From contig NZ_CP031941.1 in assembly GCF_003443655.1 (NCBI RefSeq), positions 4,338,501-4,402,500 of the forward strand: DNA of 64,000 bases. The letters are read 5' to 3'. The position numbers and the translations under genes were made by a program. This DNA comes from Nostoc sphaeroides (GTDB lineage Bacteria; Cyanobacteriota; Cyanobacteriia; Cyanobacteriales; Nostocaceae). Position 1 is the stretch's first letter, and each line of letters begins with the position of its first letter. Below, in pieces: positions 53,474-63,446 of the stretch. The notes below the pieces were generated by a model. It worked only from the letters and a program-made list of their open reading frames with translations, searched no databases and was not told the origin of the DNA.

Positions 53474-53939
53474 GTCAGCCCCTTTGGGGAAGTCAAAAGT
53501 CACCCTTCGGCTGCGCTCAGGGTAAAAGAGTCAAAAGTCATAATAATTTTGGATTTTGGATTTTGGATTTTAAATTAAAAGTCTCTACCAAAAGGCTGTT
53601 ATCAGAATCTGAAAGAATACTATTTATACCAATTTAGTATCATGCTAAGTTGCCAAATTTAGTTTTGTTTGGGGTCAAATAAGGTATCCGACTGTCTCCA
53701 GAGCAAATAATACTATTTAGAGCAACTTGGTATAATTTATGAGAATTGGGACGTATCACACTCACTCTACCTTGTGCAAAGGTCGATATATACGTTTATT
53801 AACTTTGGCTGTTTTTACTCATTTATATACAAATTAAAAGAGCGAAGTTTTATTATCAACTCGCTCTTTTGATTTGTCCTTTGTCCTTTGCAAATGACCA
53901 ATGACCAATGACCAATGACCAATGACCAATGACCAATGA
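53474..53939. repeat. Repeat-rich region ending in a CAATGAC heptamer array
   Basis: No gene. AGTCAAAAGTCA repeats lie at 53491-53540, a CGCTCTTTTG inverted repeat near 53841-53873, and about seven head-to-tail CAATGAC heptamers at 53890-53940, overlapping the stop codon of the aminotransferase gene. Nostoc-type short tandem repeats. Confidence 0.7.
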
Positions 53940-55091
53940 CTATTGTGTAAACACTCTAACTGCTGCCGCTATACCAGATCCAGGGGTGAAGTCTTCGTAG
54001 CCAAGTTCGCTTAGGGTAACTTCTAAGGATGCTATACAGCTAAGAATATCGCGATCGCTCACAAAGCCCAAGTGACCAATGCGGAAAATCTTATTACTCA
54101 AATGGTCTTGACCACCTGCTAGGGCAATATCAAAGCGTTTTTTCATGAATGACCGAATCTTATCCGGTTCAATTCCTTGTGGTGCGACAGATGTAATCGC
54201 CGGACTAGCGGAACTATCTGCTGCAAACAGGGGTAAATTTAACCCTTGAATGGCGGCGCGGGTAGCATTTTTCAGCCGTTCGTGTCGAGCAAATATTGAC
54301 TCTAAACCTTCCTCTTTCATGATTCGCAACGTGGTGTGTAACGCTACAATCAAGTTCACAGGCGGAGTAAATGGAGTTGTATTTTTGGCTGTGGCTTTGC
54401 GATATTTGCCTAAATCCAAATAATATTTCGGTAGCTTCGCAGTTTTGTAAGCTTCCCAAGCTTTGGGGCTGACAGAGACAAAACCCAATCCCGGCGGAAT
54501 CATATAACCTTTTTGGGAACCGGACGCTACTACATCCAAGCCCCAAGCATCCACAGGTAGATTGAACGCACCCAAGCTAGTGACAGCATCAACGATAATT
54601 AAAGCTTCACCGTGTTCTTTTACATGGCGGTTGATGGTTTCTAAATCATTCAAAACACCCGTCGAGGTTTCACTGTGGGTGATGATTACGGCTTTAATTT
54701 GCTTTTGAGTATCTGCTTGGAGTTTTTCGGCGAATACTGCGGGGTCTAAGGGTTTTCCCCATTCCACCTTAACTTCTTCTACATTCAAACCGTAGGCTTG
54801 ACCTATTTCTACCCAGCGTTCGCCAAATTTACCATTAGAACCAACTAAAATGCGATCGCCTGAAGAGAGAAAATTAATTATTCCCGCTTCTACAGCACCC
54901 GTACCACTCACATTCAGCGTTAGTACATCACTTTGAGTTTGGTGCAGCCATTTAAGATTTTCCGTCACCTCTGCCAATATATTGCTAAATTCACTGGTGC
55001 GGTGTCCAATCGGATGCTTGGCTAATGCCAGTAAGGCAGCTTCTGGCACCGGGGTTGGGCCTGGAATCATTAGCATCAGCTTATCGTTCAT
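53940..55091 (-). CDS. Class V aminotransferase (alanine-glyoxylate/serine-pyruvate type)
   Basis: 383-residue PLP enzyme. The N-terminal MIPGPTPVPEAALLAL and IGHRTSEF are typical of the AGAT/soluble-hydrogenase small-subunit-like group, and the PLP-binding lysine lies in SGSQKGYM (about residue 195). In cyanobacteria this enzyme is usually assigned to photorespiratory glyoxylate or serine metabolism. The C-terminal tail DFTPGSGIAAAVRVFTQ ends in the CAATGAC array, so its last codons are part of repeat DNA. It is not obviously in an operon. Confidence 0.93.
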   Translation of the reverse strand: MNDKLMLMIPGPTPVPEAALLALAKHPIGHRTSEFSNILAEVTENLKWLHQTQSDVLTLNVSGTGAVEAGIINFLSSGDRILVGSNGKFGERWVEIGQAYGLNVEEVKVEWGKPLDPAVFAEKLQADTQKQIKAVIITHSETSTGVLNDLETINRHVKEHGEALIIVDAVTSLGAFNLPVDAWGLDVVASGSQKGYMIPPGLGFVSVSPKAWEAYKTAKLPKYYLDLGKYRKATAKNTTPFTPPVNLIVALHTTLRIMKEEGLESIFARHERLKNATRAAIQGLNLPLFAADSSASPAITSVAPQGIEPDKIRSFMKKRFDIALAGGQDHLSNKIFRIGHLGFVSDRDILSCIASLEVTLSELGYEDFTPGSGIAAAVRVFTQ

Positions 55092-55902
55092 GTGTCTATC
55101 CTAAAAGTAAAATAAAAGTCAAAATTGTGGGAAGTTGGTTAAGTTCTGGTAGCAAATCCTAGATATTCATCTACAAATTCCACTCAGTTCGTCACCAGCC
55201 TTGTTGTATATTTTCCAAATCTATAGGAAAAGTATCGTGGTTAACAATCGGTCAGCTTGACCTTTGCAATTTATACGAGATTCCAACTCAGATAAAACCT
55301 CTGTTCCAGGCAATCTTACCACACACTTAGACGCCAGGTTAAGGCGTTTGCTTGTAGGAGAGCGGCTATTATAACCAAGGGTGAAACGTCTATCTAGATG
55401 AGGCACAGGTATAGTAAATTCTTAAATCTTACCCATAATCCGCCTCTGTTGTTTTTATATAAACATGCTAAATCATTTTGAATATCGCGGAAATCGTCAG
55501 TGAAAAAGCTGTGTTTTGCTTCAACGAAGGAAGTAACCGCCTACACTATGCGGAAGGGTTGGATGTCGCCGTTTGCTAAGAGATATAAGATACCTAACCC
55601 AAACTTTTCAATCTGCTTGGGTCGAACATTTGTTCTTAGCTTGCCATCCTCTAAAGAGTACTTCTATCCATTGAGTATCTGATAATTTATTCCCCTCCAA
55701 ATCGCTTCGATGCCAAGATCAAAAACTTATCTGGCTTACTCGATAGCAATTTTCTACTGATGCTTTCCGGTTCATTTGCTGCCAATTTTGAAAGATGTAT
55801 GCTGCTAATTGCTGCACATTTTAAAACTGCACTCAGTGGTAGGCGATAGCTAATAAACTATAAGTTTTTATACTATACTTAGAAAATTGGTACAATCGTG
55901 CT
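55092..55902. other. Intergenic region without recognisable gene
   Basis: 811 bases. Two open frames (55221-55406 minus, 55500-55682 plus) show no family features. The latter contains CTTCAACGAAGG and CCTAACCCAAA-type motifs, but nothing to assign. An AT-rich region with TACAAT at 55891-55896 could be the -10 box of the RNA candidate that follows. Confidence 0.4.
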
Positions 55903-56176
55903 TTGTCTTGTTAGTTACCATTCATGGTGAGTCGTTTTTAACTAGTGTTCAGTTCATAAACTGTCACTCACCAGATCCCCCGTATTCTTGCAAAAGAGAT
56001 ATTCTTAGTTAGTGCAAGGAGTGATACCATTTCACCACATGTTTGTCACAAGTTATCCCCGCAATACTCCCTGCCAAGGGAGTGTTGCAGATTTCAAATG
56101 TTGCATCAAACGAGTGAGCTGGTATAAGCTTTTACGGGGAAGCGCTTGAGTGAGCAAAACTCTCAAGCGCTTTTTC
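55903..56176 (+). ncRNA. Candidate structured non-coding RNA with terminator
   Basis: An intergenic stretch without a reading frame that can fold strongly. Visible elements: TGGTGAGT/ACTCACCA (55925-55932 with 55966-55973) enclosing CAGTT/AACTG; CTTGCA/TGCAAG (55987-56018); a 12-bp hairpin GCAATACTCCCT/AGGGAGTGTTGC with loop GCCA (56061-56088); CCCCG/CGGGG long-range pair (56057/56135); and a perfect terminator (AAGCGCTTGAG/CTCAAGCGCTT, then TTTTT, 56140-56176). I do not recognise it as tmRNA, RNase P, SRP RNA or a known riboswitch; 6S RNA cannot be excluded. It may also be a leader of the Uma2 gene, although a terminator separates them. Confidence 0.5.
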
Positions 56177-56493
56177 GTGTATAAATAAAACAGTTCGACT
56201 CTCTGGAAGATAATAGAGATGTGAGGCTCAGATACCTCAAAATCCCAAGGAGTTGTACAACTCTAATTTTGTTGACAAAGCAGAGAAGAACACCCAAAAA
56301 TTTGATTATACTCAAAACGACTGATTGCTGGACTTTTGCCTGGGCAAAGAAAATTTTGCCTGTTAATCTATTAGGGATTTTAGAACTAAAGCTCTAACCC
56401 GTTTTTAGTATATGTTTTGAAAAGCTTGCACATTCCAAATTAGGGAAAACTAAGCTTGCTCTACAATAATCTTGTAGCACTGAGTTTACAACC
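56177..56493. other. Intergenic region before the Uma2 gene
   Basis: 317 bases without a gene or clear repeat. It is AT-rich and presumably holds the Uma2 promoter. Confidence 0.4.
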
Positions 56494-57234
56494 ATGACCG
56501 CTACTTTACCTGTTAGTGTCGAATCAGATATCTTCTACCCCAGTGCTGATAGTCAACCAGTGGCAGAAACTTACGATCACCTTTATGCTTTATTAACTAC
56601 CTTAGAAGTCCTGAAACAGTATCTAGCAAATCGTCAGGCAACAGTATTGGGAAATCAATTTCTTTACTATGCACAAGGCTTTCCCAAGTTGCGGGTAGCC
56701 CCAGACGTGATGGTGATTTTTGATGTTGCACCCGGCGGTCGGGACAACTATAAAATTTGGGAAGAGGGTCAAGTACCCATAGTTATTTTTGAAATGACAT
56801 CCTTTAGTACTAAGGGACAAGACGAAATCTTCAAAAAGACTCTCTATGAGCAACTAGGTGTCAAAGAATACTGGCTATTTGACCCTAAAGGCGAGTGGGT
56901 GGAACAACAGTTACGTGGCTATCGTCTGCGAGGAGAAATTTACGAATCTATACAAGATGGACGCAGTGAACCCTTACAACTACGCTTGGTAGTTGAGGAA
57001 AGGCTAATTGGGTTTTATAGAGAGGATACAGAGGAAAAATTACTGATACCTGATGAACTGGTAGAGGCTTTAAGGCAGGAAATTTTAGCAAGACAGCAAG
57101 CAGAAGAACTGGCAGAACAGGAACGTCAACGAGCTGAACAGGAACGTCAACGAGCTGAACAGGCAGAATTGCAGATAGAACAATTAAAGGCAAGATTGCG
57201 ATCGCTCAATGTAGACCCCGATACTATTGAGTAA
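56494..57234 (+). CDS. Uma2-family putative endonuclease
   Basis: 246 residues of the Uma2 (DUF820) family, a restriction-endonuclease-like (PD-(D/E)XK) fold common in cyanobacteria. Visible: RVAPDVMVIFDV, then IWEEGQVPIVIFEMTSFSTKGQD, with the active-site Asp and Glu, and LYEQLGVKEYWLFDP. The C-terminal 50 residues are a Glu/Gln/Arg-rich coiled coil with an eight-residue direct repeat (QERQRAEQ). The biological role of this family is unknown; many copies occur per genome. Confidence 0.9.
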   Translation: MTATLPVSVESDIFYPSADSQPVAETYDHLYALLTTLEVLKQYLANRQATVLGNQFLYYAQGFPKLRVAPDVMVIFDVAPGGRDNYKIWEEGQVPIVIFEMTSFSTKGQDEIFKKTLYEQLGVKEYWLFDPKGEWVEQQLRGYRLRGEIYESIQDGRSEPLQLRLVVEERLIGFYREDTEEKLLIPDELVEALRQEILARQQAEELAEQERQRAEQERQRAEQAELQIEQLKARLRSLNVDPDTIE

Positions 57235-57254
57235 GACACAGGGTTATCCCTAAA

Positions 57255-57385
57255 CTATAAAAATTGCTGCACGCTGTAGTAAAGACAAGCCAGACTACCG
57301 ACGATATAAACTAGCCAAGTTCCAAAAAAACCGATCGCCCTGCCCGGTGATGGCCCATAGGTAACAACTGTTACAAAACCAAAAG
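57255..57385 (-). pseudogene. Membrane-protein tail relic
   Basis: On the minus strand this reads VVTYGPSPGRAIGFFGTWLV then YIVGSLACLYYSVQQFL and stop, which looks like a C-terminal membrane helix. Its upstream part overlaps the AraC relic on the other strand (57386-57520), so the two fragments are joined head to head. I do not recognise the parent gene. Confidence 0.35.
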
Positions 57386-57520
57386 CGATCGCTGGCACAG
57401 GTAGCCGCAGAAGCCGGATTTGGTAACCAGAGTCAGATGACATCTGTGTTTCAACGAATGTTACACACAACTCCCAAGCGTTATCAGCAAGAAACGAGTA
57501 GTATTTTAGGCCATACATGA
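57386..57520 (+). pseudogene. C-terminal relic of an AraC-type regulator
   Basis: RSLAQVAAEAGFGNQSQMTS continuing VFQRMLHTTPKRYQQ and stop at TGA 57518-57520. This is the second helix-turn-helix of AraC/XylS regulators (A-x2-AGF-x3-SxFxxxFxxxxGxTPxxYR). The first 200 or so codons and any start are missing. Confidence 0.75.
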
Positions 57521-57712
57521 AAACGTTATGGCGTGTCCAGTTGTTGAGTGGGGAACGCTATTTTCTCGCCCCTCATCTCAACCAACTATAACTATTCAGA
57601 ATATGCTAACCTAGTAAAGTTAACTAATCTCGCACATCTGAGAATTCGGGTGTTTCCCAGTTGGGAAATGCACTTGGATGGAGGTTTAACCCGAATCGGA
57701 GTTGAAAAATAT

Positions 57713-58507
57713 ATGCCAGTAGTTTCATTGGCTCAAATGATGGAGTCAGGGGTTCACTTTGGGCATCAGACCCGGCGTTGGAACCCAAAAATGTCTCCTT
57801 ACATTTATACTTCCCGCAATGGTGTGCATATTATCGACTTGGTGCAAACTGCCCAGTTGATGGATAATGCTTACAACTACATGCGATCGCACGCAGAACA
57901 AGGAAAGAAATTTCTTTTTGTCGGCACCAAGCGCCAAGCAGCTGGAATTATTGCCCAAGAAGCTAGCCGTTGTGGTTCCCACTACATTAACCAACGCTGG
58001 TTGGGCGGAATGTTGACCAACTGGGCAACCATCAAAACACGGGTAGATCGTCTGAAAGATTTAGAACGCCGTGAAGAAACTGGCGCACTAGATTTATTAC
58101 CGAAAAAAGAAGCATCAATGCTACGTCGGGAAATGACGAAGCTTCAGAAATACTTAGGCGGCATTAAAACAATGCGGAAAGTGCCCGATATCGTGGTAAT
58201 TGTAGACCAACGGCGGGAATATAACGCAGTTCAAGAATGCCAAAAGCTGAATATTCCAATTGTATCCATGCTGGATACAAACTGTGACCCCGATGTAGTA
58301 GATATCCCCATCCCGGCAAACGACGATGCTATCAGGTCAATTAAGCTGATAGTCGGAAAATTGGCGGATGCCATTTATGAAGGTCGTCACGGTCAGCTTG
58401 AGGCTGAAGATGATTACGAAGATTACGACGGTAGCGAGTATGACGATGACTACGAAGAAACCGAATATACTGACGCCGTAATTCCCGACGAGGAAACAGA
58501 GGAATAA
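57713..58507 (+). CDS. rpsB: 30S ribosomal protein S2
   Basis: 264 residues from the ATG with GGAG 12 bases upstream ([20 protein letters not shown]), the usual start; the frame is open further upstream, but those codons (57548-57712) are leader. Conserved stretches are [31 protein letters not shown] and PDIVVIVD. The C-terminal tail ([19 protein letters not shown]) is an acidic extension as in cyanobacteria. It is upstream of tsf with 217 bases between; the pair is conserved in bacteria. Confidence 0.98.
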   Translation: MPVVSLAQMMESGVHFGHQTRRWNPKMSPYIYTSRNGVHIIDLVQTAQLMDNAYNYMRSHAEQGKKFLFVGTKRQAAGIIAQEASRCGSHYINQRWLGGMLTNWATIKTRVDRLKDLERREETGALDLLPKKEASMLRREMTKLQKYLGGIKTMRKVPDIVVIVDQRREYNAVQECQKLNIPIVSMLDTNCDPDVVDIPIPANDDAIRSIKLIVGKLADAIYEGRHGQLEAEDDYEDYDGSEYDDDYEETEYTDAVIPDEETEE

Positions 58508-58724
58508 GTAAAGCAGGGGTCAAGGAACTGTCCGAAGTAGGGCGGTGGCTGGCACACTAGCAGCAAGCCGCCCTAGAAAAACGGCAAATCGTAGGCTAAG
58601 GTAGAGGCAAAAAAGTCATACCTTATAACTTCATTATTTTTTCTACCCCAGCCCTGAGTAAGATAGAAATACTCAACACCCGTGAGCGATTACAACTCGA
58701 GGTCAAGTTAGGAATTGAGGCAAC

Positions 58725-59669
58725 ATGGCGGAAATATCTGCAAAACTCGTCCAAGAGCTACGCCAAAAAACTGGTGCCGGCATGATGGACTGCAAAAAGG
58801 CGCTGATAGAGACTGAAGGGAACGTAGAAGAAGCCGCAGACTGGCTACGAAAAAAGGGCATCTCTAAGGCGGGGGCAAAAAGCGATCGCATTGCGGCAGA
58901 AGGTCTAGTAGACACTTACATTCAGCCCGGTGGTCGAGTGGGTGTACTCATAGAAGTAAACTGCCAAACCGACTTTGTTGCTCGTAACGAGGCTTTTAAA
59001 GCTTTAGTTAAGAATCTAGCAAAGCAAGCAGCGACTGCTGATAGTGTTGAGTCTTTGTTGGTTCAACCCTATATTGATAATGAAAATGCGACTGTAGAAG
59101 AATTCATCAAGCAAACCATTGCCACTCTCGGTGAAAATATTCAAGTGCGTCGCTTTGTCAATTTTGCATTAGCAGAAGACACGCAAGGTGTAGTAGACAG
59201 CTACATTCACACTGGCGGTCGAGTTGGTGTATTGGTAGAACTGGGTTCTCAAACTGAGTCAGCAGCTACCAATCAAGAGTTCCAAACCTTGGCACGGAAT
59301 ACTGCAATGCAAGTTGCAGCTTGTCCAAATGTCGAGTATGTGAACGTAGACCAAATCCCCGCCGAAGTTGCCCAAAAGGAAAAAGACATTGAAATGGGCA
59401 AGGATGATTTGGCGAACAAGCCAGATAACATCAAAGAAAAAATTGTTCAGGGACGGATTGAAAAACGCCTGAAAGAACTGACTTTGCTGGATCAGCCTTA
59501 CATTCGCGATCAAAGTATTTCCGTGGAAGACCTCTTGAAGCAAGCGAAGGCGCAACTAGGCGAAGACATTCAAGTGACCCGCTTTGTCCGCTATATACTG
59601 GGCGAAGGCATTGAAAAGCAAGAAATTAGCTTTGCTGATGAAGTTGCTGCACAAATGGGCAGTAAGTAG
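58725..59669 (+). CDS. tsf: Translation elongation factor Ts
   Basis: 314 residues; guanine-nucleotide exchange factor for EF-Tu. Seen: N-terminal UBA-like domain ([40 protein letters not shown]), the core [14 protein letters not shown] (TDFV contacts EF-Tu) and two repeats of the subdomain ([36 protein letters not shown]). Length is at the long end because of a cyanobacterial duplicated segment ([20 protein letters not shown] and [20 protein letters not shown]). Follows rpsB. Its terminator lies at 59779 after two palindromes. Confidence 0.98.
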   Translation: MAEISAKLVQELRQKTGAGMMDCKKALIETEGNVEEAADWLRKKGISKAGAKSDRIAAEGLVDTYIQPGGRVGVLIEVNCQTDFVARNEAFKALVKNLAKQAATADSVESLLVQPYIDNENATVEEFIKQTIATLGENIQVRRFVNFALAEDTQGVVDSYIHTGGRVGVLVELGSQTESAATNQEFQTLARNTAMQVAACPNVEYVNVDQIPAEVAQKEKDIEMGKDDLANKPDNIKEKIVQGRIEKRLKELTLLDQPYIRDQSISVEDLLKQAKAQLGEDIQVTRFVRYILGEGIEKQEISFADEVAAQMGSK

Positions 59670-59735
59670 AGACGCGATTAATCGCGTCTGTACAAGAGTA
59701 TTGAGTAGAGACGCGATTAATCGCGTCTGTACAAG
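59670..59735. repeat. Two tandem GACGCGATTAATCGCGTC palindromes
   Basis: The palindrome GAGACGCGATTAATCGCGTC occurs twice, separated by TGTACAAGAGTATTGAGTA, directly after the tsf stop codon. Variants occur at 6851 (GCGAAATTTCGC), 59820 and 60826-60853. Dispersed palindromic element. Confidence 0.85.
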
Positions 59736-59778
59736 ATAATTCATAACTCATAATTTTTAACTCCTAACTGCTTAAAGG

Positions 59779-59813
59779 ACAGGTCAAGCAAATAGCCTGA
59801 CCTGTGTTTTTTT
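59779..59813 (+). terminator. Terminator of the rpsB-tsf operon
   Basis: ACAGGTCA / TGACCTGT 8-bp stem (59779-59805) followed by GTTTTTTT. It lies 110 bases past the tsf stop, on the far side of the tandem palindromes. Confidence 0.88.
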
Positions 59814-59929
59814 ATTAGAGACGCGAAATATCGCATTTAATTTAAAATCTAAAATCCTCTGGAAAGTTATCCTAAAATATTTGTACATTTGTACTATGTA
59901 ATAGTTCACATGGACAAGAACGAAAAGAT

Positions 59930-60775
59930 ATGGCAAGAGCAATCGAGCGAATTGAACGGGATATTGCAGGAATAAAAGAAGCGATTCGGGCGATCGCAGT
60001 AGAACTACAAAGCGCTTATGCTAGTTATCTAAACACCTTGGGGCTAGCTGTACGAAAACAGTTGATTCTGGCGAGTTACCACCTTTGTACTCAGGGGTAT
60101 CCTGAAAACTTTCTGAATTTGTCATTGAATCAGCGTCAACAATTGCAACAAGCCATCCGCAAGTTGGGGCAAGTGGCTGCGGAGCAGTTGCTTGCTTGTA
60201 TGAAAAGTGAGGAAGTTGGAGGAGATGAGGGGGATGAGGGGGATGAGGGAGATGAGGAAGTAACATCCTCTTTATTTTCTGGACTTCTCGATACTTCTAA
60301 TTCTCAGTCTTTCACTGCCGACACCTCTAATCCTATAGAACTAGTAAAATGGCAACAGAACTTAGAAGAGGTCACGCAAGAGATACTGAAAAAACTTTCG
60401 CATGATGCTAATGTTTTAATACAAAAGTCTGGGGTATTACCTAAAAAATTACCAGAACCGATTTTAGCAGCAGCTGCGGCGGCGGCATCAGAAGCGTCTG
60501 GTGAGGTCATGCCAGGGCCACCCAACTTATTAAACTTAGTAATTGAAATTGAAAATGAGCAGCAGTCAGAAGATTCTGGACTAACGCAAGTTATGGCTAT
60601 TAACCTGCGGCTAGGAGAAATTGAATTTGCTGATGTGACACTCTCATCTGAGCGCAGGCAAATTCGCAGTATTTTAGTTCAGCTAAACAAGCTAGGACGA
60701 GAGTATCAAAAGAAACATCGAGAAAGAGCGATCGCTGAAGCTGAAGCTGCATGGCGTGCTAGTTGGTTTGAATAA
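59930..60775 (+). CDS. Conserved hypothetical protein upstream of recG
   Basis: 281 residues of a kind found near recG and tsf in cyanobacteria; I know no function. A helical N-terminus (residues 1-100, RAIERIERDIAGIKEAIRAI and VRKQLILASYHLCTQGYPE) is followed by an acidic tandem (GDEGDEGDEGDEE) encoded by GGGGATGAG repeats. The second half has a beta-like segment (LNLVIEIEN, MAINLRLGEIEFADVTLSSE) and a C-terminal helix (RQIRSILVQLNKLGREYQKK). No catalytic motif. GAC-type repeats between it and recG end in a palindrome. Confidence 0.78.
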   Translation: MARAIERIERDIAGIKEAIRAIAVELQSAYASYLNTLGLAVRKQLILASYHLCTQGYPENFLNLSLNQRQQLQQAIRKLGQVAAEQLLACMKSEEVGGDEGDEGDEGDEEVTSSLFSGLLDTSNSQSFTADTSNPIELVKWQQNLEEVTQEILKKLSHDANVLIQKSGVLPKKLPEPILAAAAAAASEASGEVMPGPPNLLNLVIEIENEQQSEDSGLTQVMAINLRLGEIEFADVTLSSERRQIRSILVQLNKLGREYQKKHRERAIAEAEAAWRASWFE

Positions 60776-60884
60776 AGTTATGAGTTATGAATTATGAGTT
60801 ATGAGTTATTAATTCCTAACTCCTGTAGAGACGCGATTAATCGCGTCTCTACTCCTCACTCCTCACTCCTAACTCTGCTGACCA

Positions 60885-63407
60885 ATGACTAATGAAAAAC
60901 CAGATTGGATAAGATTGCACAAAGCCTTGGCAATAGAAGCCGAACGCGGCTTTACAGACTTGGTGGGCAGAGAATACCGCTTCAGTGAATTTCTTAGCCT
61001 AACTTTGGGCAAATTCCCAACAGGCTTACCCCAAATTGAACGCCGCCGTTGGCAAGGACTAGCGGTGCAATTTGCTAGTTATCCACATCTAGCACTTGAA
61101 GAAAGACAACATTTAGTAGCAGAGACTCGTAGGTATCTCTCACAACTACAGCAAGAGGAGCAGGGAGAGCAGGGGGAGCAGAGGAGCATGGGAGCAGGGG
61201 AGCAGGGGAGAATTTATCAATCCAAAATTCAAGTTGCGCTTCCAGCGCACCAAAGGCGCGACCCAAAATCTCCAATTGTTGCTGAGGTGAGTCGGAGGCT
61301 TGCACCGAACATTGAGCAAAAACTCAGCGATTTACCAGAAATAGGTTTTAAAAAAGCTGATAATTTGGCAAGGCTTGGTTTACACACCGTCCGCGATTTG
61401 CTTTTCTACTATCCTCGTGACCACATTGATTATGCGCGTCAGGTGAATATCCGCGAGTTACAGGCGGGTGAGACGGTGACAATAGTGGCGACAGTAAAGC
61501 GTTGCAACTGCTTTACCAGTCCTAAAAATCAGAAATTATCAATTTTAGAATTAGTTGTAAAAGATAATAGTGGTCAAATTAAAATTGGTCGCTTTTACGC
61601 AGGTACGCGCTTTAGTAGTCGCGCTTGGCAAGAAAGTTTAAAACGCCGTTATCCAGTAGGTAGTATTTTAGCGGCGTGTGGGTTGGTAAAAGAAAGTAAA
61701 TACGGCTTGACACTGGATAACCCAGAACTAGAGGTTTTGGCAAATCCAGGAGATTCGATTGAGTCGCTAAATATTGGGCGGGTAGTGCCAATTTATGGGC
61801 TGACAGAAGGCGTAGTGGCGAATACAGTGCGACAGGCGGTAATTGCTGCTTTACCTGCTGCGGCTCACCTGAAAGACCCCTTACCAAGTGGTTTACGAAA
61901 AAAATATGGTTTGATGGAATTGAAAGATGCGATCGCTAATATCCATTTTCCCAGTGATAGCGCCGCCCTACAAGTTGCCCGTCGTCGCCTAGTTTTTGAC
62001 GAATTTTTCTACCTACAACTTGGGTTACTCCAACGTCAACAGCAAGCAAGAGCGATTCAAACCAGCGCCATCCTAGTTCCACGCGGTCAACTTGTAGAGA
62101 AATTTCACGAAATACTACCTTTTCAACTGACAGTAGCACAACAACGAGTCCTCAACGATATTCTCAACGATTTGCAAAAACCCGTACCAATGAATCGTTT
62201 GGTGCAAGGTGATGTTGGTTCTGGTAAAACAGTCGTCGCCGTGCTAGCTATCCTCGCAGCAATTCAATCTGGCTATCAAGCGGCGCTGATGGCTCCCACA
62301 GAAGTTTTAGCAGAACAACATTATCGCAAGTTAGTTAGCTGGTTTAACCTCTTGCATTTACCAGTAGAATTACTGACAGGTTCTACTAAAGCTGCTAAAC
62401 GAAGACAAATACATTCTCAGTTAGGAACTGGTGAATTACCTCTGTTAGTGGGAACCCATGCCTTAATTCAAGACCCTGTAAACTTCCATCAACTTGGGTT
62501 AGTGGTGATAGATGAGCAGCATCGCTTTGGGGTAGAACAACGGGCGCGTTTACAGCAAAAAGGTGAGCAACCCCATGTGTTGACTATGACAGCCACTCCC
62601 ATTCCCCGAACCTTAGCACTGACGATACACGGGGATTTGGATGTGAGCCAGATTGATGAGTTACCGCCAGGACGACAAAAGATTCAGACAACAGTATTAT
62701 CAGGGCAGCAACGCAACCATGCTTACGACCTCATCCGGCGAGAAATTGCCCAAGGTAGACAAGTTTATGTGGTTTTACCCTTAGTAGAAGAATCAGAAAA
62801 ACTGGATTTGCGATCGGCTGTGGAGGAGCATCAAAAGTTACAAGAAAGCATTTTTCCTGACTTTCAAGTAGGGCTGCTCCACGGTCGCATGAGTTCAGCC
62901 GATAAGGATGAAGCGATTACCAAATTTCGTGATAATCAAACGCAAATTTTGGTTTCTACTACCGTTGTTGAGGTAGGTGTAGACGTACCTAATGCTACAG
63001 TTATGCTCATTGAAAATGCAGAACGATTTGGTTTATCACAACTGCACCAACTACGGGGGCGTGTCGGTCGTGGTGCGGCTCAATCCTACTGTTTGTTGAT
63101 GAGCAGTTCCAGAAGTCCTGATGCTCAACAAAGGTTGAAGGTGTTGGAACAATCTCAAGATGGCTTTTTCATCTCTGAGATGGATATGCGTTTTCGTGGG
63201 CCAGGGCAAGTACTGGGAACCCGTCAATCTGGAGTGCCAGATTTTACCTTGGCGAGTTTGGTTGAAGATGAAGAAGTTTTACTTTTAGCGCGGCAAGCAG
63301 CAGAGAAAATAATAGAGATGGATGCAACTTTAGAGCGCTGGTATTTGATGAAAGAAGAGTTGAAATATCGGTATGAGCGATTGATGGGTGGGGCGATTTT
63401 GACTTAA
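60885..63407 (+). CDS. recG: ATP-dependent DNA helicase RecG
   Basis: 840 residues; branch-migrating helicase that reverses stalled replication forks. Helicase motif I GDVGSGKTVVA, motif II DEQH (VVIDEQHRFG), motif III TATPIPRTLAL and motif VI QLRGRVGRG are seen. The N-terminal wedge domain is present (DNLARLGLHTVRDLLFYYPRDHIDYARQ). The N-terminal extension (residues 1-130) contains a low-complexity stretch (QQEEQGEQGEQRSMGAGEQG) encoded by GGGGAGCAGG repeats. The start codon is uncertain: no ribosome-binding site, and the bases before it are repeat DNA. Confidence 0.96.
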   Translation: MTNEKPDWIRLHKALAIEAERGFTDLVGREYRFSEFLSLTLGKFPTGLPQIERRRWQGLAVQFASYPHLALEERQHLVAETRRYLSQLQQEEQGEQGEQRSMGAGEQGRIYQSKIQVALPAHQRRDPKSPIVAEVSRRLAPNIEQKLSDLPEIGFKKADNLARLGLHTVRDLLFYYPRDHIDYARQVNIRELQAGETVTIVATVKRCNCFTSPKNQKLSILELVVKDNSGQIKIGRFYAGTRFSSRAWQESLKRRYPVGSILAACGLVKESKYGLTLDNPELEVLANPGDSIESLNIGRVVPIYGLTEGVVANTVRQAVIAALPAAAHLKDPLPSGLRKKYGLMELKDAIANIHFPSDSAALQVARRRLVFDEFFYLQLGLLQRQQQARAIQTSAILVPRGQLVEKFHEILPFQLTVAQQRVLNDILNDLQKPVPMNRLVQGDVGSGKTVVAVLAILAAIQSGYQAALMAPTEVLAEQHYRKLVSWFNLLHLPVELLTGSTKAAKRRQIHSQLGTGELPLLVGTHALIQDPVNFHQLGLVVIDEQHRFGVEQRARLQQKGEQPHVLTMTATPIPRTLALTIHGDLDVSQIDELPPGRQKIQTTVLSGQQRNHAYDLIRREIAQGRQVYVVLPLVEESEKLDLRSAVEEHQKLQESIFPDFQVGLLHGRMSSADKDEAITKFRDNQTQILVSTTVVEVGVDVPNATVMLIENAERFGLSQLHQLRGRVGRGAAQSYCLLMSSSRSPDAQQRLKVLEQSQDGFFISEMDMRFRGPGQVLGTRQSGVPDFTLASLVEDEEVLLLARQAAEKIIEMDATLERWYLMKEELKYRYERLMGGAILT

Positions 63408-63446
63408 CATCTTAGAGGATGTTTGAAAAGTATGGGCTAATACAAT

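Noticed and set aside
57255..57518. 87-residue membrane protein on the minus strand
   Set aside because: Half of it is antisense to a clear AraC helix-turn-helix relic; only the end looks like a genuine membrane tail.
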